Positions 26,272 to 35,803 of a DNA stretch of 64,000 nucleotides are shown here, piece after piece. The translations under genes were made by a program, and so were the position numbers. This DNA is from Maribacter thermophilus (GTDB lineage Bacteria; Bacteroidota; Bacteroidia; Flavobacteriales; Flavobacteriaceae). Under the pieces are notes generated by a model. It made no database searches and was not told where the DNA came from. It saw only the letters and a program-made list of their open reading frames with translations. The DNA is taken from contig NZ_LDAS01000001.1 of NCBI RefSeq assembly GCF_001020565.1, positions 348,402 through 412,401 on the forward strand. Reading direction: 5' to 3'. Position 1 is the first letter of the stretch. Every line of letters begins with the position of its first letter.

Positions 26272-27933
26272 TTAGGGTAGACTTTGTTGCCAACCGGCAT
26301 TTAATTGATTTAGCAACTTTTTTACCAATTGCGGATGTTTTTTCGCAATATTCAGGACTTCGGTAGGATCCTTTTTAAGGTCGTACAATTCGATGAATAG
26401 GGGCGGGTCGGACAATTGATTCTTGTTTTTCCACGCAACAAGGCGGTATTTTTGGGTTCGCATCGAATACCCCATTAAGTCGTTTTCAAACATTTGCCGA
26501 TCCCATTGTTGATGCATTTGATTTTTAATCCGTTTTTCTACCTTATCGATGAGGGGGCCAAAATAGGTTTCACGCATTTCCTTGGTCAAGGGGTTGGCGG
26601 CCCACTCCCTAAGTGCGGGGTTCGGATATTGGCTAAAGACCGCTTTTTTCCATTCCCGGTCAGGGGTATGTAAGAGTGGTGAGAAGCTGAACCCTTCGAG
26701 GTGTTCGGGTTTGGGCAATCCGGCAAGGTCGCAAAGGGTGGGATAAAGGTCTACCAGCTCTACCAAGGCATTTGATTTTGTTCCTTTGTTTTTTTGGGGA
26801 ATGTTAGGTGAATTTACTATAAGCGGTACACGCGTGGCCACTTCGTAGTTTGTGGCTTTGCCCCAAATTCCCATATCTCCCAAATGCCACCCGTGGTCGC
26901 TCCATACGACGATTATGGTATTTTCCCTTAGTCCTGCTTCTTCCAGGGCCGTTAGCATCCGTCCTATTTGTGCATCGACATAACTGACCGATGCCAGATA
27001 GGCATGTTTTAAGGTTTTGGCAAGCTCGTCGCCGATCGGCCCACTTTTGGGAATCCCGTGCCTTACCCGAAGTTCAAAGGAGGCATGGAGCCCCGTTGAA
27101 GCTCCGTCTACTGGAGGGGCGGGGTAGGTTGTTAAGGGAATGCTGTCTCTATGGTATAGGTCCCAATACTTTTTGGGTGCTTTCCAATCCAAATGGGGCA
27201 ACTTAAAACCTAGGCCGAGAAAAAAAGGTTTGTTCCCATTTGCGGCCATATCTTTCATGGTGGCTATCGCAAGATCGGTGTTGTAGCCATCTATATAGGT
27301 CTGGTCGCTTACATCGGCACATTCAAAGGCGGGCCCTCTTCCCAAGGCATAATGGTCGATATTGGGATACTTTTTCTTTACTTCCTTTTGGTTGTCCTTG
27401 AATATCCTTTGGTTTTCTGCAAGGGCATAACCTCCCGGTAGATTGGGCTTTTCAAAAGGAACCTTTTCCGTTGCCGGCTTTCTGCTCCACGATTTTTCGT
27501 CGTCCGTAAATTTTCCATGGTAGATTTTGCCGCAGTACACCGTTTCATAACCGTTGTTCCAAAAGTGTTGCGGCAGCGTAACAATATCTGGATTTATATC
27601 ACGAAAGTATGTGTAATTCTCAATGACCCCAATGGTTTCTGGCCTGGCCCCCGTCATTAAGCTTGCCCTCGATGGACTGCAGATGGCTTCTTGGCAGTAG
27701 GCCCGTTCAAATAATATGCCCTCGCTTGCCAATGTATCTAAATTGGGGGTAATCGCGATCTCTGAACCGTAGGCTCCTATTTCGGGTCTTAAATCATCGA
27801 TGGCAATAAACAAAATGTTGGGTCTACCCATGTTTTTTTTGGTCCCAAGACCGTTTTGGGCATTACAGGCCAGGTGGGTCAAAAGACATACCACGGCCAG
27901 GGACACGCTTTTGAGGATGAATTTTGTCATCAT
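26272..27933 (-). CDS. Secreted sulfatase (family S1, iduronate-2-sulfatase-like)
   Basis: From the ATG at 27933 the protein has 553 residues and a signal peptide ending near THLACNAQ. The frame opens at 27960 but would overlap the GH127 stop, so the internal start is preferred. The S1 signature CSPSRASLMTG provides the Cys that becomes formylglycine. Nearby FIAIDDLRPEIGAYG gives metal ligands, and VWSDHGWHLGD is the second metal and catalytic site, typical of iduronate-2-sulfatase-like S1 enzymes. It removes sulfate esters from sugars in the periplasm or at the surface. It needs a formylglycine-generating or anaerobic maturase, which is not in this window. Neighbours GH127 and a second sulfatase suggest a sulfated galactan substrate. 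Confidence 0.92.
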   Translation of the reverse strand: MMTKFILKSVSLAVVCLLTHLACNAQNGLGTKKNMGRPNILFIAIDDLRPEIGAYGSEIAITPNLDTLASEGILFERAYCQEAICSPSRASLMTGARPETIGVIENYTYFRDINPDIVTLPQHFWNNGYETVYCGKIYHGKFTDDEKSWSRKPATEKVPFEKPNLPGGYALAENQRIFKDNQKEVKKKYPNIDHYALGRGPAFECADVSDQTYIDGYNTDLAIATMKDMAANGNKPFFLGLGFKLPHLDWKAPKKYWDLYHRDSIPLTTYPAPPVDGASTGLHASFELRVRHGIPKSGPIGDELAKTLKHAYLASVSYVDAQIGRMLTALEEAGLRENTIIVVWSDHGWHLGDMGIWGKATNYEVATRVPLIVNSPNIPQKNKGTKSNALVELVDLYPTLCDLAGLPKPEHLEGFSFSPLLHTPDREWKKAVFSQYPNPALREWAANPLTKEMRETYFGPLIDKVEKRIKNQMHQQWDRQMFENDLMGYSMRTQKYRLVAWKNKNQLSDPPLFIELYDLKKDPTEVLNIAKKHPQLVKKLLNQLNAGWQQSLP

Positions 27934-27944
27934 TACCGTCTTTT

Positions 27945-30029
27945 TTATTGTCTGTTCCAAATAATGGGAAGAAACACGCTCATTTCACCCTGCCCGCGAT
28001 TGCTCCAAGCGTAGTAAGGGATCAAATGTGTGGAATAGGTCGTGAATTTGGGCTGTTCCACAACGCTGTACATACCATTGGTTTTATCGTTTCTAATCAG
28101 AATATCACCGTCGAGTGTGGTTACCCCGCCTAGAAAATCGGGCTTGTAGCTTGGGGAGAACTTCAGGTCGGAGGAGAGGTATACATCTGTGATATCGGTG
28201 CCTTTGGGCAAGTCTGCCGATTCAATGCAATACACTACCGGACCTCTTTTAAGGGCTACCTGATTGCGTACTTCTTCTATTCTTGGGTGTCCTTCGATAA
28301 ATTTTGTTTCCATGGGCATATCCATTTCTATTACATCCCCGGCGGACCATTTTCTGTTGATCTTTGCAAATTGGCCCGGCGTTACGTTTTCGACCGCTTC
28401 CCCATTGACCTTGATGGTAGTGCCCTTGGCCCACTGCGGAATGCGCAATAAGAGGTCAAAGGCATCCCCCTTGCATTCATTAATGGTGATTTTAACTGCC
28501 CCGTCCCATGGATAATTGGATTGTTGCCTTAGTTTTAAGGGTGAGCCATCCAGTAGTTCGGTATTTAGCTCATTGCCGCCATAGAGGTTTACCGCAATAC
28601 CGTTTTGCGACTTGCTATAGGCCCATGAAGGGGATTTGGCAATTGTTCTGACGAGGTTTGGAGGACAACAAAAACATTCTAGATAGGGTTGCCTTTCAGG
28701 AAATTCGACATTCATCTTTTCGTAATCCAGGGCGCCGTCAATTTTTCTCAACGGGTTGGAATAGTAATAATGGGTTCCTTCCAGACTAATGCCTGACAGA
28801 CCACTGTTGTGCAGTACCAGTTCCATGATGTCGCCATGTTTCGGATCGCCGCTCAACGATAACATCCTGTAATTGAACATAGAATTGCAAATGTTGGCAC
28901 AGGTTTCGTTGTAGGCGGTTAAATTGGGCATCATATATTCGTCTATAAACCCTTCTTCTATCTTATCCAACCTCGACGAACGGCCATAATGCGTTTGCCC
29001 CACGGCCCCCGTAACGTACATTTTTTTATGCGTTACATTCTCCCAAAGCCTGTCCAATGCATCGATTAGGGCCTTTTCGCCGGTTTCGGCATACACATCG
29101 GCAGCACCCGCATAGTAATAAAGTGCGAGTACGGCATGGCCTACGGCCTCGGTCTCTTCCCTCAACGGAACCCGTTCTTGTACCATATCGCCAATAGGAT
29201 ATCCTTTTGTGGTTTCGTCATCCTCAATTTTGTACGTACCCCGCATGTTAATAAATTGCTCGGCCAGTTCTAGGTAGCGCTTGTCTTTAGTGGTTCGGTA
29301 CAATTCCACCAGTCCCATAATTTGGGTTTGGTTGAAACCAAAGCGTTTTAAATGTTCTGGCTTGGGGGAGAAAAGGTTGTAAAGGTAGTCTGCATTCTTA
29401 ATGGCAATATCGAGAAAATTGGTTTTGCCGGTTACCCTATTGTGTATACAGGCTGCGGTCATCAAATGTCCGCTGTTGTACAATTCGTGGTATCTTCGGT
29501 TGCTAAAGGGTTCAATATCATCCCTAATGATAATGGGCGTAGACAGGTAGCCGTTTTCTAACTGGGCCTGTGCGATGACCGAGATAATTTCGTCCAGTTC
29601 TTCCGCAATTTTTTCATCCTTGTTTACGGCATAGATGTAGGTAGAGGCCTCCATCCATTTGTAAAAATCTCCATCGTGCCACCAAAAACCTTTGTGTTCG
29701 CCTTCCTTAAGTCCTGCGGCTATTTTAAAATTGTTATAGGCATGGCCGATATCCCCTTTGAGGATTTCGCCCATATGCGGAACCATGGTTTCTTCGGCAA
29801 TTTTCCACTTATCGGCCCAAAAACCTTCGGTCCAACGGCAATCGCCAATGTCTATTGATTTTAGGGCGACATGGGGGCTGTCGGAATAATTTACGATTCC
29901 CTTTCCCTCATCGAGGTTTAAGGCCAGTGTTTCTGTAGAACTGTGCGAGGAAGCGACAGAAGGCTCTTTTTTCTCCCCGGTGCACGAGATAACCTGAAAT
30001 GCCAATAAGGCGAAAAGTAATTTTTTCAT
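27945..30029 (-). CDS. GH127-family glycosidase lipoprotein
   Basis: The 694-residue protein has a lipobox (LLFALLAFQVISC). The (alpha/alpha)6-type body carries the GH127 catalytic set. Glu375 and Cys377 lie in NETCANIC, and Cys454 and Cys455 in ECFCCPPN. The 77-residue spacing from Cys377 to Cys454 equals that of the nucleophile and zinc-site residues of characterised beta-L-arabinofuranosidases. Founding members cut beta-L-arabinofuranosides. Marine members in carrageenan loci have been reported as alpha-1,3-(3,6-anhydro)-D-galactosidases. The second activity fits here because the neighbouring genes encode sulfatases and an anhydrogalactose pathway. That choice is inference. Confidence 0.87.
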   Translation of the reverse strand: MKKLLFALLAFQVISCTGEKKEPSVASSHSSTETLALNLDEGKGIVNYSDSPHVALKSIDIGDCRWTEGFWADKWKIAEETMVPHMGEILKGDIGHAYNNFKIAAGLKEGEHKGFWWHDGDFYKWMEASTYIYAVNKDEKIAEELDEIISVIAQAQLENGYLSTPIIIRDDIEPFSNRRYHELYNSGHLMTAACIHNRVTGKTNFLDIAIKNADYLYNLFSPKPEHLKRFGFNQTQIMGLVELYRTTKDKRYLELAEQFINMRGTYKIEDDETTKGYPIGDMVQERVPLREETEAVGHAVLALYYYAGAADVYAETGEKALIDALDRLWENVTHKKMYVTGAVGQTHYGRSSRLDKIEEGFIDEYMMPNLTAYNETCANICNSMFNYRMLSLSGDPKHGDIMELVLHNSGLSGISLEGTHYYYSNPLRKIDGALDYEKMNVEFPERQPYLECFCCPPNLVRTIAKSPSWAYSKSQNGIAVNLYGGNELNTELLDGSPLKLRQQSNYPWDGAVKITINECKGDAFDLLLRIPQWAKGTTIKVNGEAVENVTPGQFAKINRKWSAGDVIEMDMPMETKFIEGHPRIEEVRNQVALKRGPVVYCIESADLPKGTDITDVYLSSDLKFSPSYKPDFLGGVTTLDGDILIRNDKTNGMYSVVEQPKFTTYSTHLIPYYAWSNRGQGEMSVFLPIIWNRQ

Positions 30030-30050
30030 TTTAGTTGAGTTTTTTAGTAG

Positions 30051-31442
30051 TTAGTTTGATTGAAGGGGCCAATAGGCGTCCATTCTATCTATATCATCCT
30101 TTTCAAAGCTTTTTCTCAGCAGCCATCGAGGTCTCATAAGGGAACTCTCCCATTGGAACAACTCTTTGTACAAGGCTTTTACGATTTCTGGCCTTTGGGC
30201 CGCCAGATCGTTCAATTCTTTCGGATCTTCCTCTATATTGAAGAGCTTGGCAGGCCTATCGGGAAACCTTAATAGTTTCCAGTTTCCTTTTCGAATGGTA
30301 CCCCGTGCATCTTTTTTCCAAAATAGGGTCTCGTGGGGTACTTTTTGGGATTTTCCGGTTAAAAACGGTAATAAGTCTACCCCGTCAATGTTTTTTAATT
30401 CATTTGCATTACCACCTGCGGCCGCATAAAAAGTGGGTAATAAATCCATTGTACTTATAGGTTTGTCGTAAGTGGAGTTGGGTTTGATTTTTCCGGGCCA
30501 TTTCATTAAGAAGGGAACCCTGATGCCGCCTTCCAAATAATTCGATTTTGTACCGCTCAAGGGTAGGTTGATGGATGCATTTTTGTCCGTTGGCCCTCCG
30601 TTGTCATTCGTAAAAACGACAAGTGTGTTTTCGGCAATGCCCAATTCTTCCAACCTGTCGATGATTTTGCCCGCAGCCCTATCCAGGGCCAGAGTCATTG
30701 CGGCTACAATTTTGCGGTTTCCTTCGAGGTTGGGGAATTGTTCGAGGTCTTCCTTGGTGGCATCCATTGGTGTATGTACTGCATTAAAGGATAAAAAGGC
30801 AAAGAAGGGCGTACCTTTCTTATGGCTGCGATCGATGAAGGCCAAGGCTTCCTTGGCCAGTTCATCGGTCAGGTAGCCATTGTGTTCCTCAAAATTCCCA
30901 AAGCCTTTTTCCAGTTTGTTCAACTTTTCTTTGGGTTCTTTTTCATAGGGGAAATAATCGCGCGCGCCACCACGAAACCCGTAAAATTCGTCAAACCCGC
31001 GTTTCATGGGGTGAAATTTGTCTTCACCGCCGAGGTGCCATTTACCATAGAACGCGGTTGAATAGCCTCTTTTCTTAAGGTAATCGGCAATGGTGGTTTC
31101 ATTGACCGGAAGCCCCATTGCGGGGCCGTCCTTGGCCGATACCGGACTCATGAATCCAGGCACATTGTTTTCTTCAAAACCAAAGCGCTGTTGGTACCTG
31201 CCGGTCATCAGACCTGCTCGCGAGGGACCGCAGGTAGGGTCGGTTACGTAGGCCTGAGTGAATCTTAAACTTTGTTTCGCCAACTTGTCCAAGTTGGGCG
31301 TTTTCATCTCTTTGCTTCCTTGAAAACCAAAATCCGCATATCCGGCATCATCGGCAAAAAGCAATACAATATTAGGCTTTTCCTGTGCCTTGCAGTGGAT
31401 ACAGCCAATCAATAATAGTAAGAATAAAAGTGTGTTTTTCAT
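30051..31442 (-). CDS. Secreted sulfatase (family S1, arylsulfatase-like)
   Basis: From the ATG at 31442 the protein has 463 residues, starting [20 protein letters not shown]; the longer frame to 31469 precedes this signal and was not used. The S1 signature [17 protein letters not shown] contains the Cys (residue 71) that is turned into formylglycine. [13 protein letters not shown] gives the first metal site and VFTNDNGGP the second. The C-terminal domain is short. It removes sulfate esters outside the cytoplasm. It differs clearly from the neighbouring sulfatase, so the two probably act on different sulfate positions. The subfamily cannot be set by eye. Confidence 0.92.
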   Translation of the reverse strand: MKNTLLFLLLLIGCIHCKAQEKPNIVLLFADDAGYADFGFQGSKEMKTPNLDKLAKQSLRFTQAYVTDPTCGPSRAGLMTGRYQQRFGFEENNVPGFMSPVSAKDGPAMGLPVNETTIADYLKKRGYSTAFYGKWHLGGEDKFHPMKRGFDEFYGFRGGARDYFPYEKEPKEKLNKLEKGFGNFEEHNGYLTDELAKEALAFIDRSHKKGTPFFAFLSFNAVHTPMDATKEDLEQFPNLEGNRKIVAAMTLALDRAAGKIIDRLEELGIAENTLVVFTNDNGGPTDKNASINLPLSGTKSNYLEGGIRVPFLMKWPGKIKPNSTYDKPISTMDLLPTFYAAAGGNANELKNIDGVDLLPFLTGKSQKVPHETLFWKKDARGTIRKGNWKLLRFPDRPAKLFNIEEDPKELNDLAAQRPEIVKALYKELFQWESSLMRPRWLLRKSFEKDDIDRMDAYWPLQSN

Positions 31443-31569
31443 GTCAATTGCATTCATAGCCAGTTTCACTTATCTACAAATAAAATCAATTATGCCATCG
31501 TTCGATTGGATGATTTTATCCTGTAATGGCACTTTTTTAACCATTGTAGGTATGGTGGGTTTCAAAAGG

Positions 31570-32223
31570 TCAGCCTTGCTGTGCCAAGGGCGGTATTTGA
31601 TTTTTGATTGCCCTAAAATGGTCCAATAATCCGGTTGGGCTCTTTTTGGTAATCAGCTCTTTTTTAAAGAGCGAACTGCCCATGCCGACACCTATGGCAC
31701 CGGCATCAAAAAAGTGCCTTAGGTTATGCCCGTCGACTCCCCCGGTTGGTAATAGCTTTATTTTATTCAAGGGGGCGAGAACATCCTTGATAAATTGGGG
31801 GCCTAACTGCGTAGCTGGAAATACCTTAACGGCCGTTGCTCCCAAGTTCCATGCCCTGTATATTTCGGTTGGGGTGTAAGCTCCGGGGAAGATCGGGATT
31901 TTTTTACTTGTACATTCCAAAATTACTTCTTCATTTATAATCGGGGTAACCGTAAATTGACTGCCTGCATCCAGTGAGGATTTTAAGTCGGTAAGGTCGC
32001 AAACGGTACCTGCACCCACATTGAGTTTAGGGAAATTTTTACGTAGACTTGAAATTATCTTGGCCGCATTAGGGCTGTTCATGGTTATTTCCAAGGTAAA
32101 AAAATCCGCCTTAAGATAGGTTTCGGCTATAAATAGGGCCGTTTTTAGGTCATATCCCCTTAAAATACCCACAACGGGGGTTTGTTCAAATTTTTCCGAA
32201 GAGAAATCAGTATTGTTTTTCAT
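31570..32223 (-). CDS. 2-dehydro-3-deoxy-6-phosphogalactonate (KDPGal/KDPG) aldolase
   Basis: The 217-residue class I aldolase cleaves 2-keto-3-deoxy-6-phospho-aldonates to pyruvate and glyceraldehyde-3-phosphate. Glu45 in LEITMNS is the general acid-base. Lys133 in VKVFPATQLGP forms the Schiff base. AGTVCDLTDL, GAYTPTEI and LPTGGVDGHN are family motifs. It overlaps the upstream KDGal kinase by 17 bases, which makes the galactonate-type substrate likelier than the gluconate type. This is the last step of the sugar acid branch of the locus; related enzymes complete 3,6-anhydro-D-galactose breakdown in marine flavobacteria. Confidence 0.88.
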   Translation of the reverse strand: MKNNTDFSSEKFEQTPVVGILRGYDLKTALFIAETYLKADFFTLEITMNSPNAAKIISSLRKNFPKLNVGAGTVCDLTDLKSSLDAGSQFTVTPIINEEVILECTSKKIPIFPGAYTPTEIYRAWNLGATAVKVFPATQLGPQFIKDVLAPLNKIKLLPTGGVDGHNLRHFFDAGAIGVGMGSSLFKKELITKKSPTGLLDHFRAIKNQIPPLAQQG

Positions 32224-33157
32224 GGAGGTTCAAAATTTTTTTTTGTCCTTCGAGAAGGGCTTTATCAAGTTGATTGGCATCTATGACGGTCAACTTACTT
32301 TTATCCAACACCGACGTCAAGGCCATTTGGTATTGCTTTGAAATTGATTCGGGGGCGGCCAGAATTACTTGGTCGGTATGGTGTTTTAAATAAGAGAGTT
32401 CATCGCCGATCAATAATCCACTTAACATCGCACCGTTTTCCTCAAGGTCGTGGTTATGTAGTATATGCCGGGCTCTAATACCAAACAAGGAGGAGGTCAA
32501 TTTTCCGGCAAGGCCGAGAGAAACCCCATGTTGAAATGGATGATAGTGGGCTTCGTCAAATTGGCCATGTCTGATCGAATTGGATAGGATACTTTGTTTG
32601 CTTAGAACATCAAAAAGTTCTCCTGTCATATAATTGGACAGGTCCGTAAAGAAACCATCCTCAAAAAAAATGTGCTTGCTATGGGTTCCGGGGAGGATAA
32701 GAACGCCTTTTTCGAATTTTTTGACATAGTTTTCAAGCCCAATCGCCTGAACTTCTTCGCCGCGCATCATTCCGTAATCGTTCTTAACCCCCGAAACCAA
32801 GTATAGGTTATAATGGGGTGCAAGCTTGATCTTTGTGGTGTTAAGGGTACTGCCCGAAAGATCGATGGGAAAACTTGAATAGGGCAATTCTTTTAGGCCA
32901 AGATTGGAAGAGGCCATTCCGGAGCATACGATGTTGTATTTTTCATTTTCCAACCTGAGAAGTTTTAACTTGTCCTTTAAAAAACTTAGGTAAAACGACA
33001 ATCGGTCCTTTTGGTCCTGAACGGCGTATTTTTGGTAAAGAAACTTAACCCCGTCTTCCGATTTTAACTCTTTAAGAATGGCCAGGTTGTCTAAATCTAC
33101 CAGTCTTATTCGAAAATTCGAGGTTCCCCAGTCGCAGCTTACGAATTTTGTATTCAT
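32207..33157 (-). CDS. dgoK: 2-dehydro-3-deoxygalactonokinase
   Basis: The ATG at 33157 gives a 316-residue protein. The longer frame to 33223 overlaps the ALDH gene and adds an unrelated N-terminus. The chosen start overlaps the ALDH stop by four bases (ATGA), a normal translational coupling. The ATP-binding start MNTKFVSCDWGTSNFRIRL, the MMRGEEVQ segment, LPGTHSKHIFFEDG and the MTGELFDVLSKQSIL helix are diagnostic for the DgoK family. It phosphorylates 2-keto-3-deoxygalactonate on C6 in the cytoplasm. It lies between the aldehyde dehydrogenase and the aldolase of the same pathway. Confidence 0.92.
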   Translation of the reverse strand: MNTKFVSCDWGTSNFRIRLVDLDNLAILKELKSEDGVKFLYQKYAVQDQKDRLSFYLSFLKDKLKLLRLENEKYNIVCSGMASSNLGLKELPYSSFPIDLSGSTLNTTKIKLAPHYNLYLVSGVKNDYGMMRGEEVQAIGLENYVKKFEKGVLILPGTHSKHIFFEDGFFTDLSNYMTGELFDVLSKQSILSNSIRHGQFDEAHYHPFQHGVSLGLAGKLTSSLFGIRARHILHNHDLEENGAMLSGLLIGDELSYLKHHTDQVILAAPESISKQYQMALTSVLDKSKLTVIDANQLDKALLEGQKKILNLHEKQY

Positions 33158-34623
33158 AGCTCTGGTATTGCTTTTGAAACCCTTTTTCTGATCAAATAGT
33201 CGTCTAGCGCAAATGACGAGCAATCTACTCCGATACCGCTGTTTTTGATACCCCCATGTGGAAGATAAATGTCGTATTTAACCCCGTTTATCTGTACTTC
33301 GCCAAACTCCAAGCGTTCTATAAAGTACTGTTGTACCTGGGCATCTTCGGTAAAGAGGTAGGAAGCTAGGCCAGCATCGGTTTCATTCGATAGCCGAAGG
33401 GCCTCTTCCTTACTGCTAAAGGGTACAAGAATGGCCACCGGACCGAAAATTTCTTTTTGCAGTACTTTAGCCTTTGAATCGTTTAGGAGGATTACGGTAG
33501 GTTCAAAATAATAGCCTGTTCCCGAAATAGGGTGGCCTCCACATAGAAACTTGCCTCCTTGATCTCTGGCCTCACCGACAATGTCTTCAATTTTTTCTAC
33601 GGACATCCGATTGGCCAAGGGCCCCATGTCCCAGTGCTGGTCGGTACCGAAACCTACCTTCGTTTTTTCGAAAAGAGCCACTAGTTTTTCGGCAAAGGGT
33701 TCAATAATGTCCCTATGCACAAAAAGGCGGTTCGGTGCCACACAAATTTGGCCTGAGTTTCCTGTTTTTAGTGCCTTGGCAATTGATACGGCATCGTCGA
33801 GGGAGGCGTCGGGAAAAACAATAAAAGGGGCATTTCCGCCACATTCCATACTAAATCTCTTGATGGAGGTTCGGCTGCTTTGAACAATTAGTTTTTTGGC
33901 CGTATCCGTAGATCCGATCATGGTAATAAGTTGGGGTATTTTGCTTTCGCAAAGGGGTATCCCTACGTTTTCGGTATCTCCGCAAATAATATTTATGACT
34001 CCTTTGGGAAAATTGATTTCGTGGCATAGTTCGCCTAGGATGTAGGCCGAGAGAGGGGAGTATTCGGAGGGCTTTATTACAATGCTACAGCCCGCAGCAA
34101 GGGCAGGGCCTAGCTTAAACCCTAGGTTGAGCAGGGGGAAATTGTAGGCCAAAAATGCGACGACTACGCCTAGAGGCTGGGAGATGACCTTGTGTTCGTG
34201 GCTTCCTTCCCTGTCATCTATAACGAGGTCTGTTCTTTTTTTGATTTCCTGTGAATAGAATTGGAGCGAGTCGGTAATGCTGGTAAGGTCTTCGAGGGTT
34301 CCTGCCCATGTTTTTCCCATTTCATACATAATGCTCTCTCGAAGCAATTCGGCATTTTCGAGAATCTTGTTTCTCAACTTGTCGATCCATTCCAAGCGCT
34401 TTTCCAGTGGAAGTTTTGACCAGAATTCAAACCCTTGTCTGGCCGACTCCAAGGTTTTTTGCGTGTCGCTTATATCGGCCCAGGAAATCGTGGCCACTGC
34501 TTTTTCCGTTGCAGGGGATATTACCTCGAATTTTTTGTCGTTGAGCGCTGCTTTAAGTTCACCATCGAAGTATAGGTTTTTATGACCGAACTTTAGGTTG
34601 TCGTTGACTTTTATCTCCTTCAT
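33154..34623 (-). CDS. NAD(P)-dependent aldehyde dehydrogenase, probable 3,6-anhydrogalactose dehydrogenase
   Basis: The 489-residue enzyme has the full ALDH catalytic set: Asn161 in YNFPLL, Lys184 in VIKPSEYSP, Glu260 in FSMECGGNAPF and the nucleophile Cys294 in GNSGQICVAPNR. The GSTDTAKKL cofactor loop is also present. It oxidises an aldose or similar aldehyde to the acid. In this operon it lies between an enolase-superfamily cycloisomerase/dehydratase and KDGal kinase. The natural reading is 3,6-anhydro-D-galactose to 3,6-anhydro-D-galactonate, but the family also includes succinate-semialdehyde and lactaldehyde dehydrogenases. Its start lies 44 bases inside the upstream gene. Confidence 0.85.
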   Translation of the reverse strand: MKEIKVNDNLKFGHKNLYFDGELKAALNDKKFEVISPATEKAVATISWADISDTQKTLESARQGFEFWSKLPLEKRLEWIDKLRNKILENAELLRESIMYEMGKTWAGTLEDLTSITDSLQFYSQEIKKRTDLVIDDREGSHEHKVISQPLGVVVAFLAYNFPLLNLGFKLGPALAAGCSIVIKPSEYSPLSAYILGELCHEINFPKGVINIICGDTENVGIPLCESKIPQLITMIGSTDTAKKLIVQSSRTSIKRFSMECGGNAPFIVFPDASLDDAVSIAKALKTGNSGQICVAPNRLFVHRDIIEPFAEKLVALFEKTKVGFGTDQHWDMGPLANRMSVEKIEDIVGEARDQGGKFLCGGHPISGTGYYFEPTVILLNDSKAKVLQKEIFGPVAILVPFSSKEEALRLSNETDAGLASYLFTEDAQVQQYFIERLEFGEVQINGVKYDIYLPHGGIKNSGIGVDCSSFALDDYLIRKRVSKAIPEL

Positions 34624-35749
34624 TAGTGCTGTATTTATGTAGTATATCTAAGTTTACGTCTACCCCCAAGCCGGGTGTTCTTGGTGCCTCAATGAGGCCG
34701 TCCGCTATTGAAAAGCTTTTGGTAGTGAGATGGTCCCTTAAGGGGTTTTCTGTCCTGTCCAGTTCCATGGTAGACAAATCGTCGAACAATCTTCCGGGGT
34801 TTTTGTCAAGGTTTGCGACAAAATGGACGGCGGCGCTTATGGCGATCCAAGTTCCCCAAGAATGTGGAACCACATCTTTACAGTAGCTTTGGGCCAAGGT
34901 AGCTATTCGCTTGGCCTCGGTCAATCCTCCGGCAGCGCATATATCGGGTTGGGCGATATCTACACATTCATTTTCCAAGAGTCTTTTAAATCCGAATTTT
35001 AGATACTCGCATTCCCCTCCGGCAATGGGTATCTTGGTCTTTTTCCTTAATCGACGATAACCTTCGTAGTCCTCGGGCGATACGGGTTCTTCGAACCACG
35101 ATATGTCGTATTTTTCCATTTTATGGCATAGTTCCAAGGCTTCTTTGCAAGAATAGGCATGGTTGGCATCTACCATAAGTTTCATTTCCGGGCCTATGGC
35201 CTTTCTTACGGCAGCTATATAGTCGAGGTCTTCTTTGATGCTAAGGCCTATTTTCATTTTTACGGCTTTAAAGCCTTGTGATTTATAGAGCTGTGCTTCT
35301 TTCGTCAATTTGGTTTTTAGATCTTCACCCTTTGTAAAATACAGTCCGGTAGCGTAGGGCTGGATAATGGGGTTTTTGATTCCGCCCAGTAATACAGAAA
35401 CAGGTTGGTCGAGCAATTTGCCCTTTACATCCCAAAGGGCTACGTCAATAGCGCTTATGGCGGCCTGTAGGGTGCCGCTCCTGGCATAATCCATAGACCT
35501 TCTGTACATTTCCTGCCAAAGTGTTTCGTGTTCCAGGGCTTCCTTGTCTATGAGGAATTGTCGAAAGAATTCAATGCCGGCTTTAATGACGTCGGCAGGA
35601 CCGTACCCTTCTCCCCAGCCATAGGTTCCATTCTCCAAGGTTATTCTCACTAGGCAGATTTTACGGGCATCATATTCCCATTGTGAGAAGTAAAAAGGAG
35701 TACCGAGCTTTTGGCTGACCACAAAGGGTTCTATTTTTACAATTTTCAT
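34580..35749 (-). CDS. Enolase-superfamily (mandelate racemase/MLE) sugar acid dehydratase or cycloisomerase
   Basis: The 389-residue protein has an N-terminal capping domain and a modified TIM barrel. Catalytic residues are visible: Lys164 and Lys166 in AVKMKIG, metal ligands Asp194 (VDANHAY), Glu220 (WFEEPV) and Glu246 (IAGGECEY), and Asp269/His296 in QPDICAAGG and VPHSWGTW. Members convert aldonates to 2-keto-3-deoxy acids. One group opens the anhydro ring of 3,6-anhydrogalactonate. Because the next genes act on KDGal, either a galactonate dehydratase or an anhydrogalactonate cycloisomerase is possible; the sulfatase and GH127 neighbours favour the latter. The end overlaps the ALDH start by 44 bases. 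Confidence 0.85.
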   Translation of the reverse strand: MKIVKIEPFVVSQKLGTPFYFSQWEYDARKICLVRITLENGTYGWGEGYGPADVIKAGIEFFRQFLIDKEALEHETLWQEMYRRSMDYARSGTLQAAISAIDVALWDVKGKLLDQPVSVLLGGIKNPIIQPYATGLYFTKGEDLKTKLTKEAQLYKSQGFKAVKMKIGLSIKEDLDYIAAVRKAIGPEMKLMVDANHAYSCKEALELCHKMEKYDISWFEEPVSPEDYEGYRRLRKKTKIPIAGGECEYLKFGFKRLLENECVDIAQPDICAAGGLTEAKRIATLAQSYCKDVVPHSWGTWIAISAAVHFVANLDKNPGRLFDDLSTMELDRTENPLRDHLTTKSFSIADGLIEAPRTPGLGVDVNLDILHKYSTNEGDKSQRQPKVRS

Positions 35750-35803
35750 GTCAATTGTTTTATGGCTATATATTAAAAGTAGGCTTTGTTCTGCCGTACG
35801 CTC

